Positions 51,936-59,930 of a stretch of DNA of 64,000 nucleotides are shown in pieces. Numbering within the stretch: the stretch's first letter is position 1; the number at the start of each line of letters is the position of its first letter. Below the pieces are notes generated by a model that saw only the letters and a program-made list of their open reading frames with translations, was not told the DNA's origin and made no database searches. This DNA comes from a bacterium (GTDB lineage: Bacteria > Vulcanimicrobiota > JABDET01): positions 19,634 to 83,633 of the forward strand of contig JAJYZB010000004.1 in NCBI GenBank assembly GCA_021800275.1, in the 5' to 3' direction. Position numbers and translations under genes: made by a program.

Positions 51936-53204
51936 TCAATTCACGGAAAAATTTAAATTTGTCAGATGCCAAATTTTCTGCAAGAAGCCAGCAAAATATC
52001 CGATCAAGAAAAAATGGCTTAATTGATGAGATTTTTTATCGAAGTCAAAATTTAGGTGTGAAAGTATCGCTGAAAGCGGCAGAAAAAGCGGATTGTCAGA
52101 AACAGCAGAAATTAAGGAGGGAATTTGATCTTTAAAAAAAACAAAAGGAGCCTCTACTTCAACGCTTTCAAAATCTCTTCCTTGAAAAATCTCTAGAGCA
52201 TAGAAAGTTTTCCATCCCAGGAATAGAAGCTTACGCGTAAAAGCGCTTTCTTCTTTTCCCATTCCGCGCAGCAGAAACTTAAAAAACTGAAGAACTCCTT
52301 GACCTGGTTTAAAAACAGTGGATTCTCTGCTTGAAATCCATGTTTTTATTTTTTCCACAACGAGATCCTGAATATCCAGAATGACTTCTGCACTGTCTAA
52401 ATTGGCAAGGATGGATGATTCAGGCTTAAGGCGGCAGCACAGCATATATAAAGCGACCGCCTTTTCAGTTTCTCCAACTGAGCACAGAGCATCAGCCAGA
52501 TTGTTTAAAATTGAGCTTATCATTTTCAGCGAACTTTTCTTATACTGTGAAACTGCCTTCCAGTATTCTTTTATGGCGAGATGAAAAAGAGAGGACGAAT
52601 AAAAAAGATTTCCCAATTTAAAAGTTTCATACAGTGTCTTATTTCTTCTTTTCAAAGTCTCTGGAACAGGAAAAAAATTTCTTTTCTTTCCATGATACAG
52701 ATAAAAATATCCGCTTAAATCTCCCATATAAGCAAGAACGACAGCAGATTCATTGATTGGCTTGTCTTTTCGGGTCAACAAATCTAGAAGAAGGGCTCTG
52801 ATTTCAGGAATTTTAATCTGTCCAAGAGCAAATGCTGCGCCTTTTCGAACATAAGCATGTCTGTCTTCCAAAAGTTTTAAAAGAGAGTCCGCGGCTTTAG
52901 AATCAGCTATCCATCCCAAGGAAACTGCTGCATTTAATCTTTCCTGCCAGGAAGAAGCAGAAAGTCTCTCCATTAAAGGAGGAACTGCTTTTTTGTCTCC
53001 AATCATTCCAAGAGCAATAGCGGCATTGCTGCGGACAGAGAGCACTTTGTCATTCAAAGCCCTGATGAGAACCTCTGTAGCCTGTTTGCCCCCTATTTTC
53101 CCCAGCACTAAAGCGGCGTTTTTTCTAATTTTGCTGCTCTTCCCTTTCTGCAGCTCCCTCGCCAAATGAGAAACAAGCTGTTTGTCATGAAAATTACCGC
53201 TCAT
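51936..53204 (-). CDS. HEAT-repeat protein with TPR-like C-terminal part
   Basis: The start overlaps the accD stop (ATGA). The 422-residue protein has four to five HEAT/PBS-lyase-type repeats in residues ~1-160: KNAALVLGKIGGKQATEVLIRAL, SNAAIALGMIGDKKAVPPL, and AAVSLGWIADSKAADSLLKLL (read in parts). TPR-like helices follow near 200-270 (FHLAIKEYWKAVSQY, GETEKAVALYMLCCRLKPE), and then ~150 unassigned residues. Scaffold proteins of this type bind other proteins; the partner is unknown. Coupling to accD may be incidental. Confidence 0.75.
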   Translation of the reverse strand: MSGNFHDKQLVSHLARELQKGKSSKIRKNAALVLGKIGGKQATEVLIRALNDKVLSVRSNAAIALGMIGDKKAVPPLMERLSASSWQERLNAAVSLGWIADSKAADSLLKLLEDRHAYVRKGAAFALGQIKIPEIRALLLDLLTRKDKPINESAVVLAYMGDLSGYFYLYHGKKRNFFPVPETLKRRNKTLYETFKLGNLFYSSSLFHLAIKEYWKAVSQYKKSSLKMISSILNNLADALCSVGETEKAVALYMLCCRLKPESSILANLDSAEVILDIQDLVVEKIKTWISSRESTVFKPGQGVLQFFKFLLRGMGKEESAFTRKLLFLGWKTFYALEIFQGRDFESVEVEAPFVFFKDQIPSLISAVSDNPLFLPLSAILSHLNFDFDKKSHQLSHFFLIGYFAGFLQKIWHLTNLNFSVN

Positions 53205-53986
53205 GATAATCCTCCTTTCCCATACTGCAGCAATCTTGCAACAGTTTCTTTCAATAATCTCCGTTCTACAATCAAGTCAATCATTCCATGCGTCAAAAAA
53301 AATTCGCTGAGCTGAAAACCTGGAGGAAGTTTTTGGCGAATAGTCTCTTCGATCACTCTCTGCCCGGTGAAACCAATTAATGCTCTGGGTTCTGCTAAAA
53401 TAACATCTCCAAGAGAAGCAAAACTAGCAGCAACTCCTGCTGTCGTAGGATCGGTTAAAACACAGAGATACATGAGCCCTGCCTCATTCAGTTTAGCGAC
53501 TGCAGCGCTGGTCTTTGCCATTTGCATCAAGGAAAGTGTACCCTCCTGCATTCTGGCGCCTCCTGATGCCGTTATCATCACAACTGGCTTCTGGGATTCA
53601 ACTGCTGCTTCAATGGCTCTCGTTATTTTTTCTCCCACCACAGAACCCATTGACCCGCCTCTATAATGAAAATCCATGACCCCTAAAACCGCTGATACTC
53701 CACCAATTTTAGCAGTTCCAGTGAGGACAGCTTCTTTCAGTCCCGTTTTCTTTTCATCTTCAAGACATTTTTCGGTATAACTCTTCCCTATCCCGAGTGG
53801 ATCTCCAGGAGACAAAAAGGGATCCAGTTCTTTAAAAGTCATCTCATCAGCAGTAAGAGCGATTCGCTCCGCTGCTGTTAAACGAAAGTGATGTTTGCAT
53901 TTGGGGCAAACTTTTAAATTTTCTTCTAAGGCTTTCCGATAAACAACTTCTTTACACTGAGGGCATTTTTCCCACAAATCTTCCAT
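53201..53986 (-). CDS. accD: Acetyl-CoA carboxylase carboxyltransferase beta subunit
   Basis: The 261-residue protein has the AccD zinc site (CPQC...CPKC at residues 8-11 and 27-30) and the carboxyltransferase core: DFHYRGGSMGSVVGEKI, ITASGGARMQEGTLSLMQMAKT, and DPTTAGVAASFASLGDVILAEP. Together with AccA it transfers carboxyl from biotin to acetyl-CoA, the first step of fatty acid synthesis. AccA is not in the window. The first 35 bases of the gene overlap the end of the KaiC-like gene, and the C-terminal end overlaps the HEAT gene. Confidence 0.96.
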   Translation of the reverse strand: MEDLWEKCPQCKEVVYRKALEENLKVCPKCKHHFRLTAAERIALTADEMTFKELDPFLSPGDPLGIGKSYTEKCLEDEKKTGLKEAVLTGTAKIGGVSAVLGVMDFHYRGGSMGSVVGEKITRAIEAAVESQKPVVMITASGGARMQEGTLSLMQMAKTSAAVAKLNEAGLMYLCVLTDPTTAGVAASFASLGDVILAEPRALIGFTGQRVIEETIRQKLPPGFQLSEFFLTHGMIDLIVERRLLKETVARLLQYGKGGLS

Positions 53987-55259
53987 GTTTTACCCCTTTT
54001 AATGCATTAAACTGATAGTCCTCCTCTTTCCTGGAGGAGACTAGAACTAGATCGCATAGTTCCTGAAGCACGTCATTATAAGGGCTGTTTCCGTATGAAA
54101 ACAGCACGGTTAATCGAGCCAGCTTAAACACCTGGAAAAGTGAATAAATATACCGCATCGCCTCAGAAGGTGAACCGCTGTAACATCGAAAAAGAAAATG
54201 CAGATCATTAATAAACAATCTCCCTGTTCCTGTTTGACGCGCCATCTGCATAATCCGCAGCGCCAGTTCGTCCAAATTCATGTCTGTTGGGGACTGAAAC
54301 CAAAAACTGGCTTCCCCTTTTTCGACCCGACTTTCTAAATCATAGTTCACGAACTGACTCAATCCTGACAGATCAGAAAGATCTTCTTTAAAACTGACAA
54401 TGCCTCCTTTTTCTCCCTGTTCGATCCCATCAGCAATAAAACGCAAACCCGCTGTTGTTTTTCCTGTGCCTGGCTCTCCTTGAATCAGAATAGCTGCGCC
54501 TTTTGAAAGCCCTGCATTTTTTACAAATTCTTGAAAAGGCTCAACTTTCCACAAAAAAGGCTCCTTTTCATCCGATCTTTTTGGACGAACTGTGGAGAAA
54601 AGTTTAGGCGTTACGCGAATCCCCTGCTCATTGATAGTACAGCGATTCTCACCAGAGATAAATGAGGATCTCCCTAATTTTAAAACCTTTAAACTTCGTC
54701 CCCCCTGTTCATCCATGGAAAGATAGATAAGATTGTCGCAAGAATTAGCTTCATGGGATAGAGGAATCTGAGCTTCAGTAAAGGTCCCAAGCCAGAAAGT
54801 TGTGCAGTGATAGGCAGAGAAAAGGCCTGTCAAATCATATAAAAAAGACTCAAATTCGGGAATATCTCCGCTTAAATATTTCAGCCTGTCAATTCCATCA
54901 ATACAGTAAAAGCTGGGAGAATAATTCAAAAGAGTATAGGAAACAAAATCGTTAAATTTTTTTAGTCCTTCTTTTGAAAGCAGAAAACCCGTATCCTCAT
55001 AATCAATGGAATGAGCAGCCATGATAGGATCAAAAAACTCAAAAGACTGCATGTTTTTAATAACTTTATAAACGGGCTCTCCAAGGGTAGTGAGATAAAC
55101 TCCACGGAAACCTTCTTTTAAATTTGAAAAAAAAATCTGATGAGCTAACACGCTTTTCCCCGAACCTGCGGGTCCAGCAATTAAAGTTATGCTGTCTGAA
55201 GGAACTCCACCACTTAAAATAATGTCTAAATTTTTGCTCCCAGTCGAGATTCTATTCAT
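53952..55259 (-). CDS. KaiC-like double-domain ATPase
   Basis: The 435-residue protein has two RecA/KaiC-type domains. The first has ISTGSKNLDIILSGGVP and Walker A GPAGSGKS (residues 29-36). The second has GEPGTGKTT near residue 255 and ends in a KaiC-like C-terminus (YQFNALKGVKHGRFVG). Many such proteins outside cyanobacteria are signalling or regulatory ATPases, not clock parts. The start overlaps a receiver-domain gene (ATGA) and the end overlaps accD by 35 bases, so the three are co-translated. Walker B strands are weakly visible (YCIDGIDRL and LFINDLHFL). Confidence 0.85.
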   Translation of the reverse strand: MNRISTGSKNLDIILSGGVPSDSITLIAGPAGSGKSVLAHQIFFSNLKEGFRGVYLTTLGEPVYKVIKNMQSFEFFDPIMAAHSIDYEDTGFLLSKEGLKKFNDFVSYTLLNYSPSFYCIDGIDRLKYLSGDIPEFESFLYDLTGLFSAYHCTTFWLGTFTEAQIPLSHEANSCDNLIYLSMDEQGGRSLKVLKLGRSSFISGENRCTINEQGIRVTPKLFSTVRPKRSDEKEPFLWKVEPFQEFVKNAGLSKGAAILIQGEPGTGKTTAGLRFIADGIEQGEKGGIVSFKEDLSDLSGLSQFVNYDLESRVEKGEASFWFQSPTDMNLDELALRIMQMARQTGTGRLFINDLHFLFRCYSGSPSEAMRYIYSLFQVFKLARLTVLFSYGNSPYNDVLQELCDLVLVSSRKEEDYQFNALKGVKHGRFVGKMPSV

Positions 55260-55672
55260 TCATTTGCCTCTTTGATCTGGATCGGAAGGAAGCGAGAAAC
55301 CGATTTTGCAAATTCCCTCTCGTGGAAAGGTTTCAGTAAAAAAAAATTAGCTCCTGATTCCACAGCGTCTTCTTCAATTTCTAAAATACTAAAAATAATA
55401 ATCGGCAAATCAGACAACTTGGGATCAGAGCGGATATATTGACAGAGAGCTAATCCATCAACTTTAGGAAGAAGCGCTTCCGAAATAAGCAGATCGGGCT
55501 TGCGAGTTTTTACTCTTTTCAGGGCAGAAACGCCATCCTGGACAAATTCTATTTCAACATGAACCTTTCTAAAAAAATTTTCAATAAAAACTTTATAAAA
55601 TGGATCCCGCTCAATAACCAGACAAATTTTTGCTTCTTTTTCTACTTTAGGAACTTTTAACGAGGAATCCAT
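55256..55672 (-). CDS. Receiver-domain protein with Glu at the phosphorylation site
   Basis: The 138-residue protein is a single CheY-like receiver with no output domain. The usual phospho-acceptor Asp is replaced by Glu65 (PDLLISEALLPKVDG). The acidic pair near the N-terminus is present in part (Glu21, Asp23), and the switch Lys is present (FLLKPF). Glu may mimic the phosphorylated state or make it a pseudo-receiver. It overlaps the mtaB stop by 26 bases and the KaiC-like start by four, suggesting a receiver-KaiC signalling pair. Confidence 0.85.
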   Translation of the reverse strand: MDSSLKVPKVEKEAKICLVIERDPFYKVFIENFFRKVHVEIEFVQDGVSALKRVKTRKPDLLISEALLPKVDGLALCQYIRSDPKLSDLPIIIFSILEIEEDAVESGANFFLLKPFHEREFAKSVSRFLPIQIKEANE

Positions 55673-56966
55673 TTAAACACCTTCCATAAACCTTATCTCC
55701 TGCAGCTGCCTCTAAGAAAACCGATACTAACTCTCCCATTAAATGATCAGGCCCATCCATTAAAACAGGAATATAATTAGACGTGTATCCTTGCAGCAAG
55801 CCTGTTTCCTGTTCTCGAGAGCGCTCGATTAAAACCTCCTGTCTCGACCCAAGACATGAAGCATAGAACCGAATGGAAAGCGCTTTAGAAAGCTCTAGAA
55901 GCATATGCTCACGTTCTTTTTTAATATGATGAGGCACTTTCCCTACGTGTTTTGCAGCCCCAGTCCCTTTCCTTTCCGAGTAGGGGAAAACGTGTGTTTT
56001 TGAAAAAGCTGTCGCCTCAACAAAAGCGTACGTCTCCAGAAAATCTTCTTTCGTCTCTCCAGGGAATCCAACCATCACGTCAGTGGTAATGGCTGCATCT
56101 GGAATTCTTCTGCGCAGCTCGCGGCATAAAACGAAAAACTCCTGTTTAGTATAATCCCTGCCCATTTTTTTTAAAATTCGACTGCTTCCGTGCTGCAGGG
56201 CGAGATGAAAGTGTTTGCAAAAATTTGGATGTGTCCAAATCGTTTGAACTAATTTTTCATCCACGTCGCATGGATCAATAGAACTTAATCTCCATCTCAC
56301 ATGAGGAGAAAGAGAAAGCAAATCCATAATTAAATCCGACAACGACTTTTTAGGAGTCAGGTCATGCCCATAATCCCCGACACATATTCCCGTAATAACA
56401 ATTTCCTTATGTCCCTTTTGAATCAAATCTTGGGCTTCTTGAAGGACTTGTTCAGCGGACTTAGAACGAGATCTTCCCCGAATGAAAGGAATGATGCAAA
56501 AAGTGCAAAATCGATCGCACCCATCTTGAATTTTTAGATACGCTTTTGTTCGCATGGGAAGGGGAGAAATTGTGTGATAATCGAGAGTATCTAAAATTTC
56601 AGAAGTCCCTCCAAACAATGTCTTCTCCACTTCAGCAACTAGATTTTCTTTTTTCAGCTGCGAAATTTTAAGAACCCTATTCCTGGGAAGAGAAGGATCA
56701 TTCCAGGATTCAGCATGACAGCCCGTTACAACGACTACAGCATTTGAATTCTGTCTAAGAGTTCTTCGAATCGCCTTGTCACTGGTTCGATCTGCGTTAT
56801 GAGTGACTGTACAGGTATTGACGACATACACATCAGCATTCTCGTCATGTCCGCACAATTGGTAGCCTCTGACGGAAAACTGAGCAGACAATTTAAGGCC
56901 TTCCAGTTGATTGACTTTGCAGCCAAAATTCTGAACAGCAACTCGAATATTTTTCTTCTGATTCAC
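55647..56966 (-). CDS. mtaB: tRNA t6A37 methylthiotransferase (MtaB/YqeV)
   Basis: GTG at 56966 with GGAG upstream starts this 439-residue radical-SAM enzyme. The N-terminal methylthiotransferase domain has NFGCKVNQLE, VNTCTVT and VTGCHAE. The radical-SAM site is CDRFCTFCIIPFIRGRSRS near residues 150-168, and a TRAM-like end follows. The GCKVNQ start and IPFIRGRSRS are typical of MtaB. It would convert t6A to ms2t6A at position 37 of tRNAs reading ANN codons. A ~60-bp gap separates it from atpH upstream. Confidence 0.92.
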   Translation of the reverse strand: MNQKKNIRVAVQNFGCKVNQLEGLKLSAQFSVRGYQLCGHDENADVYVVNTCTVTHNADRTSDKAIRRTLRQNSNAVVVVTGCHAESWNDPSLPRNRVLKISQLKKENLVAEVEKTLFGGTSEILDTLDYHTISPLPMRTKAYLKIQDGCDRFCTFCIIPFIRGRSRSKSAEQVLQEAQDLIQKGHKEIVITGICVGDYGHDLTPKKSLSDLIMDLLSLSPHVRWRLSSIDPCDVDEKLVQTIWTHPNFCKHFHLALQHGSSRILKKMGRDYTKQEFFVLCRELRRRIPDAAITTDVMVGFPGETKEDFLETYAFVEATAFSKTHVFPYSERKGTGAAKHVGKVPHHIKKEREHMLLELSKALSIRFYASCLGSRQEVLIERSREQETGLLQGYTSNYIPVLMDGPDHLMGELVSVFLEAAAGDKVYGRCLNGFLVKSS

Positions 56967-57013
56967 AATAGCTCGTTTCTCCTAACGTTCTAACCCTTGC
57001 GACACTCACGGAG

Positions 57014-57550
57014 TCAACTTCTTAAAAGCTCTTCTTTCAACTCCTGAAGCTTTGTTTTCAAGCTGCCGTCTAAGACTCTATCACCCACACGAATCGCCAT
57101 CCCTCCAATTAAAGAAGGATCAAGGGTCAAAATCAGTCCTACCTGTTTTGCAAGTTTCTGTGAAAGAACCTCTTTTAATTGTGTCTGAATTTCTTCCGAA
57201 ATTGGAACAGCAGTTTTTATTTCGACAAAAACTCGATTGTAAAAATCGAGAAGCATGGAGCGATACTCTCTTATACAGGGCAAAAGAATATTCTCTCTCT
57301 TTTTGTCAATCAAGATGCACATGAAACGAAAAACAAGAGCAGAACACTCGGGGAATATTTTCTTAAAAAAACTTTTCTTGGTTTCAGGGAACAATCTTGG
57401 AGAAGCCCAGATCTGATAAAGTCGCTGGTCCCTGTCAAAAGTATTTTCCACTTTTTCCAGTTCTCGCTCTACCGTATCTTGAGATTTTTGAGATACAGAA
57501 GCATTGAACAAAGCTTTTGCGTATCTTCGTGAGACTGCTTCAATTAACAT
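57014..57550 (-). CDS. atpH: F-type ATP synthase delta subunit
   Basis: ATG at 57550 (MLIEAVSRRYAKALF) with GGAG upstream overlaps the atpF end by 11 bases; a longer frame to 57610 runs into atpF. The 178-residue protein has the delta/OSCP start RRYAKALFNASV and the C-terminal beta end LDPSLIGGMAIRVGDRVLDGSLKTKLQELKEEL (read in parts). It links the F1 head to the b-subunit stalk. No atpA follows in the window on this side: the next gene on the strand is mtaB, so the remaining F1 genes (atpAGDC) must be elsewhere. Confidence 0.93.
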   Translation of the reverse strand: MLIEAVSRRYAKALFNASVSQKSQDTVERELEKVENTFDRDQRLYQIWASPRLFPETKKSFFKKIFPECSALVFRFMCILIDKKRENILLPCIREYRSMLLDFYNRVFVEIKTAVPISEEIQTQLKEVLSQKLAKQVGLILTLDPSLIGGMAIRVGDRVLDGSLKTKLQELKEELLRS

Positions 57551-58034
57551 GAATCTCCGGAATCTTTCGCATAAATTCAACCACCAGTTTTTCTTGAGTA
57601 CCTTTATCAAGAGAATTTTCCAGGATTTTTCGAGTGGACTGGATCGTTAAATCCACCAGATAACTTTTAACTTGAGCCACAGCCCTTTCTTTTTCTGATT
57701 CAATATCCTGTTCAGCCTGTTTGCGAATTCTAGATACCTCTTCTTTTGCTTCAGCAAGAATCTGTTCTTTCAACCTTTCACCATGAGACGCAGCTTCTTT
57801 CAAAATTTTCTGCGCTTCATCTTTCGCCTTCGCAATTTGCTCTTCATAACGGGCTTTCAAATCTTTAGCCTCTTCATTAATGCCTTCAGCTTCCTTGATC
57901 TTAGATTCAATGCTATTTCTGCGATTTTCTAAAGTTTGCATTAAAGGTTTCCAGAGCGCCCACCTTAAGAAAAAAAGCAGAATGAGAAAATTAAAAATTT
58001 CAACCAGCAGCGTTGGATCTAATTGCAGGAGCAT
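57540..58034 (-). CDS. atpF: F-type ATP synthase b subunit
   Basis: The 164-residue protein has one N-terminal membrane helix (LLVEIFNFLILLFFLRWALWKPL), then a long charged coiled coil to the end, the usual peripheral stalk. The PLMQTLENRRNSIESKI segment is typical. It starts four bases from the atpE end and overlaps atpH. Confidence 0.93.
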   Translation of the reverse strand: MLLQLDPTLLVEIFNFLILLFFLRWALWKPLMQTLENRRNSIESKIKEAEGINEEAKDLKARYEEQIAKAKDEAQKILKEAASHGERLKEQILAEAKEEVSRIRKQAEQDIESEKERAVAQVKSYLVDLTIQSTRKILENSLDKGTQEKLVVEFMRKIPEIHVN

Positions 58035-58037
58035 TTT

Positions 58038-58274
58038 TTATTTCCCAAAAACGAATAACAAAACCAGAGCAATAACAAGGGCATAAATGCTGATAGATTC
58101 AATAAATGCGAGTCCCACGTAAAAAGTTCCACCCATAACTTTTGACGACTCAGGGTTTCTGCCAATTGACTCAAGGGCTTTGCCCACCGCATTTCCCATT
58201 CCCATTCCTGGGCCAATTGCTCCCAGTCCCATGCACAAACCTGCTGCTAAAAATGCCATTAATTTTGGTTCCAT
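58038..58274 (-). CDS. atpE: F-type ATP synthase c subunit, probable proton type
   Basis: The 78-residue hairpin has two helices with loop GRNPE and the ion-binding carboxylate Glu59 in helix 2 (LAFIESISIYAL). The Gln of Na+-type rings (G-x-G-Q-G) is Met26 here (GPGMGMG), so a Na+ site lacks a ligand and protons are likelier. It lies ~40 bp downstream of atpB. Confidence 0.94.
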   Translation of the reverse strand: MEPKLMAFLAAGLCMGLGAIGPGMGMGNAVGKALESIGRNPESSKVMGGTFYVGLAFIESISIYALVIALVLLFVFGK

Positions 58275-58314
58275 TCTTTCCTCCTTAATTTTAATTTTAA
58301 AGTTCTTCTAATCA

Positions 58315-59127
58315 TTAATGAAGTTCTGCCACTGCTCCTGCAATATAAGCTAATGTCAACAACGAAAAAATTAAAGCCTGAACAATCGAAGCAATCAGTC
58401 CAATCAGCCACACGAAAACAGGAAGGGGATCAAAAATCCAAGTTATATATACAGCCAATCCCAGCAAAACAGCGATGACAATATGTTTTCCCATGATGTT
58501 TCCAAAAAGTCGCATGGAAAGCGAAATAATGCGAACCGTTTCCTCAACGATATTTAAAAATATGAAGAAAGGAAATAAAAGAGGGATCATGACATATTTT
58601 AATGGACCTTCTAAAGAATGGGCAAGTGCGGGAATAGGATGGATAAAATGTTTTATCCAGTTAACCATTCCTTTCTTTTTAAGCCCGTAGTAAGTAAACG
58701 CGCAAAAACTGTAAATAGCAAGTCCAACAGTTGTATTGACATCCCTAGTATAAGGATTGAAAAGAGGAATTAATCCAAAAATATTCCCGAGCAGAACAAA
58801 GAAAAAAATAGTCATAATAACAGACATATATTGATATGCCTCTTCTCCAAGCATTTCCTTTGCGATTCCTTCATGAAAATCCCAAATCCATTCGACAATA
58901 TTTTGCAAACTGAACGATTCTGGCAGGATCTTTAAATCTCTGCGGATTAATAAAGCCGCAAGGATCAAAAGTCCCATCGCAATCCATGTCCAGACAACAG
59001 TATCCCAATGAACAACATAAGGGTTAATAACAGCTCCTTTTGCCACAGCATGATAGCCAAAAGGATAGACATTTTGAAATTTGATTGCTTGTTGAATATG
59101 ATGGGAAAGCTTAGAAAAATTAGACAT
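58315..59127 (-). CDS. atpB: F-type ATP synthase a subunit
   Basis: ATG at 59127 has a TTGGAGGGAAG site and overlaps the atpI end; the frame extends to 59160 without support. The 270-residue protein has five or six membrane helices and the essential Arg in SLSMRLFGNIMGKHI. It forms the ion channels beside the c-ring. Confidence 0.93.
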   Translation of the reverse strand: MSNFSKLSHHIQQAIKFQNVYPFGYHAVAKGAVINPYVVHWDTVVWTWIAMGLLILAALLIRRDLKILPESFSLQNIVEWIWDFHEGIAKEMLGEEAYQYMSVIMTIFFFVLLGNIFGLIPLFNPYTRDVNTTVGLAIYSFCAFTYYGLKKKGMVNWIKHFIHPIPALAHSLEGPLKYVMIPLLFPFFIFLNIVEETVRIISLSMRLFGNIMGKHIVIAVLLGLAVYITWIFDPLPVFVWLIGLIASIVQALIFSLLTLAYIAGAVAELH

Positions 59128-59413
59128 GCGCTTCCCTCCAAAAATAGTACCGCAGAGCAAACGAGAAGATAATATAACTGAATATAAAAGGAAGAATAGT
59201 AAGTTTTAATTTCAAGAAAGAATAAAAAACAATGGCTAGAACGACCCCAACTGCCGCAAACCTTTTCAGAAACAAATTTTTCCATTTTTTCTTTGATCCA
59301 GAACCCATTGTCTCCCAAAAAAGACTGACGTGATGCTGCAGAGATTTAAGCTGCACCCAGCTTAATCCAAATCCAAGGAAAATCTCTAAAAATACAATTT
59401 TCGAGAGAATCAT
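59120..59413 (-). CDS. atpI: ATP synthase subunit I-like membrane protein
   Basis: The 97-residue protein has about three membrane helices (IVFLEIFLGFGLSWV, AAVGVVLAIVFYSFL, PFIFSYIIFSFALRYYF). Position between atpZ and atpB, with ATGA overlap at its start and an 8-base overlap at its end, identifies it as the AtpI/subunit I partner that helps c-ring assembly. Sequence similarity alone would not be decisive. Confidence 0.78.
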   Translation of the reverse strand: MILSKIVFLEIFLGFGLSWVQLKSLQHHVSLFWETMGSGSKKKWKNLFLKRFAAVGVVLAIVFYSFLKLKLTILPFIFSYIIFSFALRYYFWREAHV

Positions 59414-59700
59414 AATCCCTTCCCTCCCAGAAACATCCGAATAACTTCAATACATCCAAATCCTCCAAAAACAAGACCTGCCGCAATGCCTAAAAGAGTT
59501 AACCAGGGTTTCGTATGCCATTTCTGGTCCAAATAGTTGCCCACGAAAATACAAATTCCAAGTGAACCTGCCATAGTAAATCCAATAGATCCCATTAGCC
59601 CAAACCCTTTAAGAGGAGAAACATCGGAATTGTTCTCTGAAGACCTAAATCGCTTAATCCTTTTATCCAGTTTAGCGCGTTTTTTTTCTTCGCTTTCCAT
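59410..59700 (-). CDS. atpZ: AtpZ-like F0F1 accessory protein
   Basis: The 96-residue protein has a charged N-terminus and two membrane helices (MGSIGFTMAGSLGICIFVGNYLD and LTLLGIAAGLVFGGFG, read in parts). The pattern GNYLDQKWHTKPWLTLLGI matches AtpZ proteins, which pair with AtpI. It heads the operon. No strong Shine-Dalgarno precedes the ATG (AAGATTGACTC), which is weaker than in its neighbours. Confidence 0.85.
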   Translation of the reverse strand: MESEEKKRAKLDKRIKRFRSSENNSDVSPLKGFGLMGSIGFTMAGSLGICIFVGNYLDQKWHTKPWLTLLGIAAGLVFGGFGCIEVIRMFLGGKGL

Positions 59701-59759
59701 GAGTCAATCTTAAATTGAATAATAAAAATAAAAATCCTTTTTTGATCCACAAATTTTTA

Positions 59760-59799
59760 AGATAAAAAAGAAACGAACCTCCAAGCAGGTTCGTTTCTG
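59760..59799 (-). terminator. Rho-independent terminator downstream of aspS
   Basis: A perfect 12-bp stem (AGAAACGAACCT with AGGTTCGTTTCT, loop of six) spans 59769-59798 and is followed on the minus strand by a T-rich run. It ends the aspS transcript before the atp operon, about 130 bases after the aspS stop. Confidence 0.9.
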
Positions 59800-59930
59800 G
59801 TCTTGTTAATTCGTCATAAGCTAGATGAACCTAGCAGTTACTCCGAACAACATCCTTTTTATTATACCCAGAATTTTAGAAATCAATCGAATTTCTCAAC
59901 TTATTATCGTGGACTGTCGAAATCATTGAG

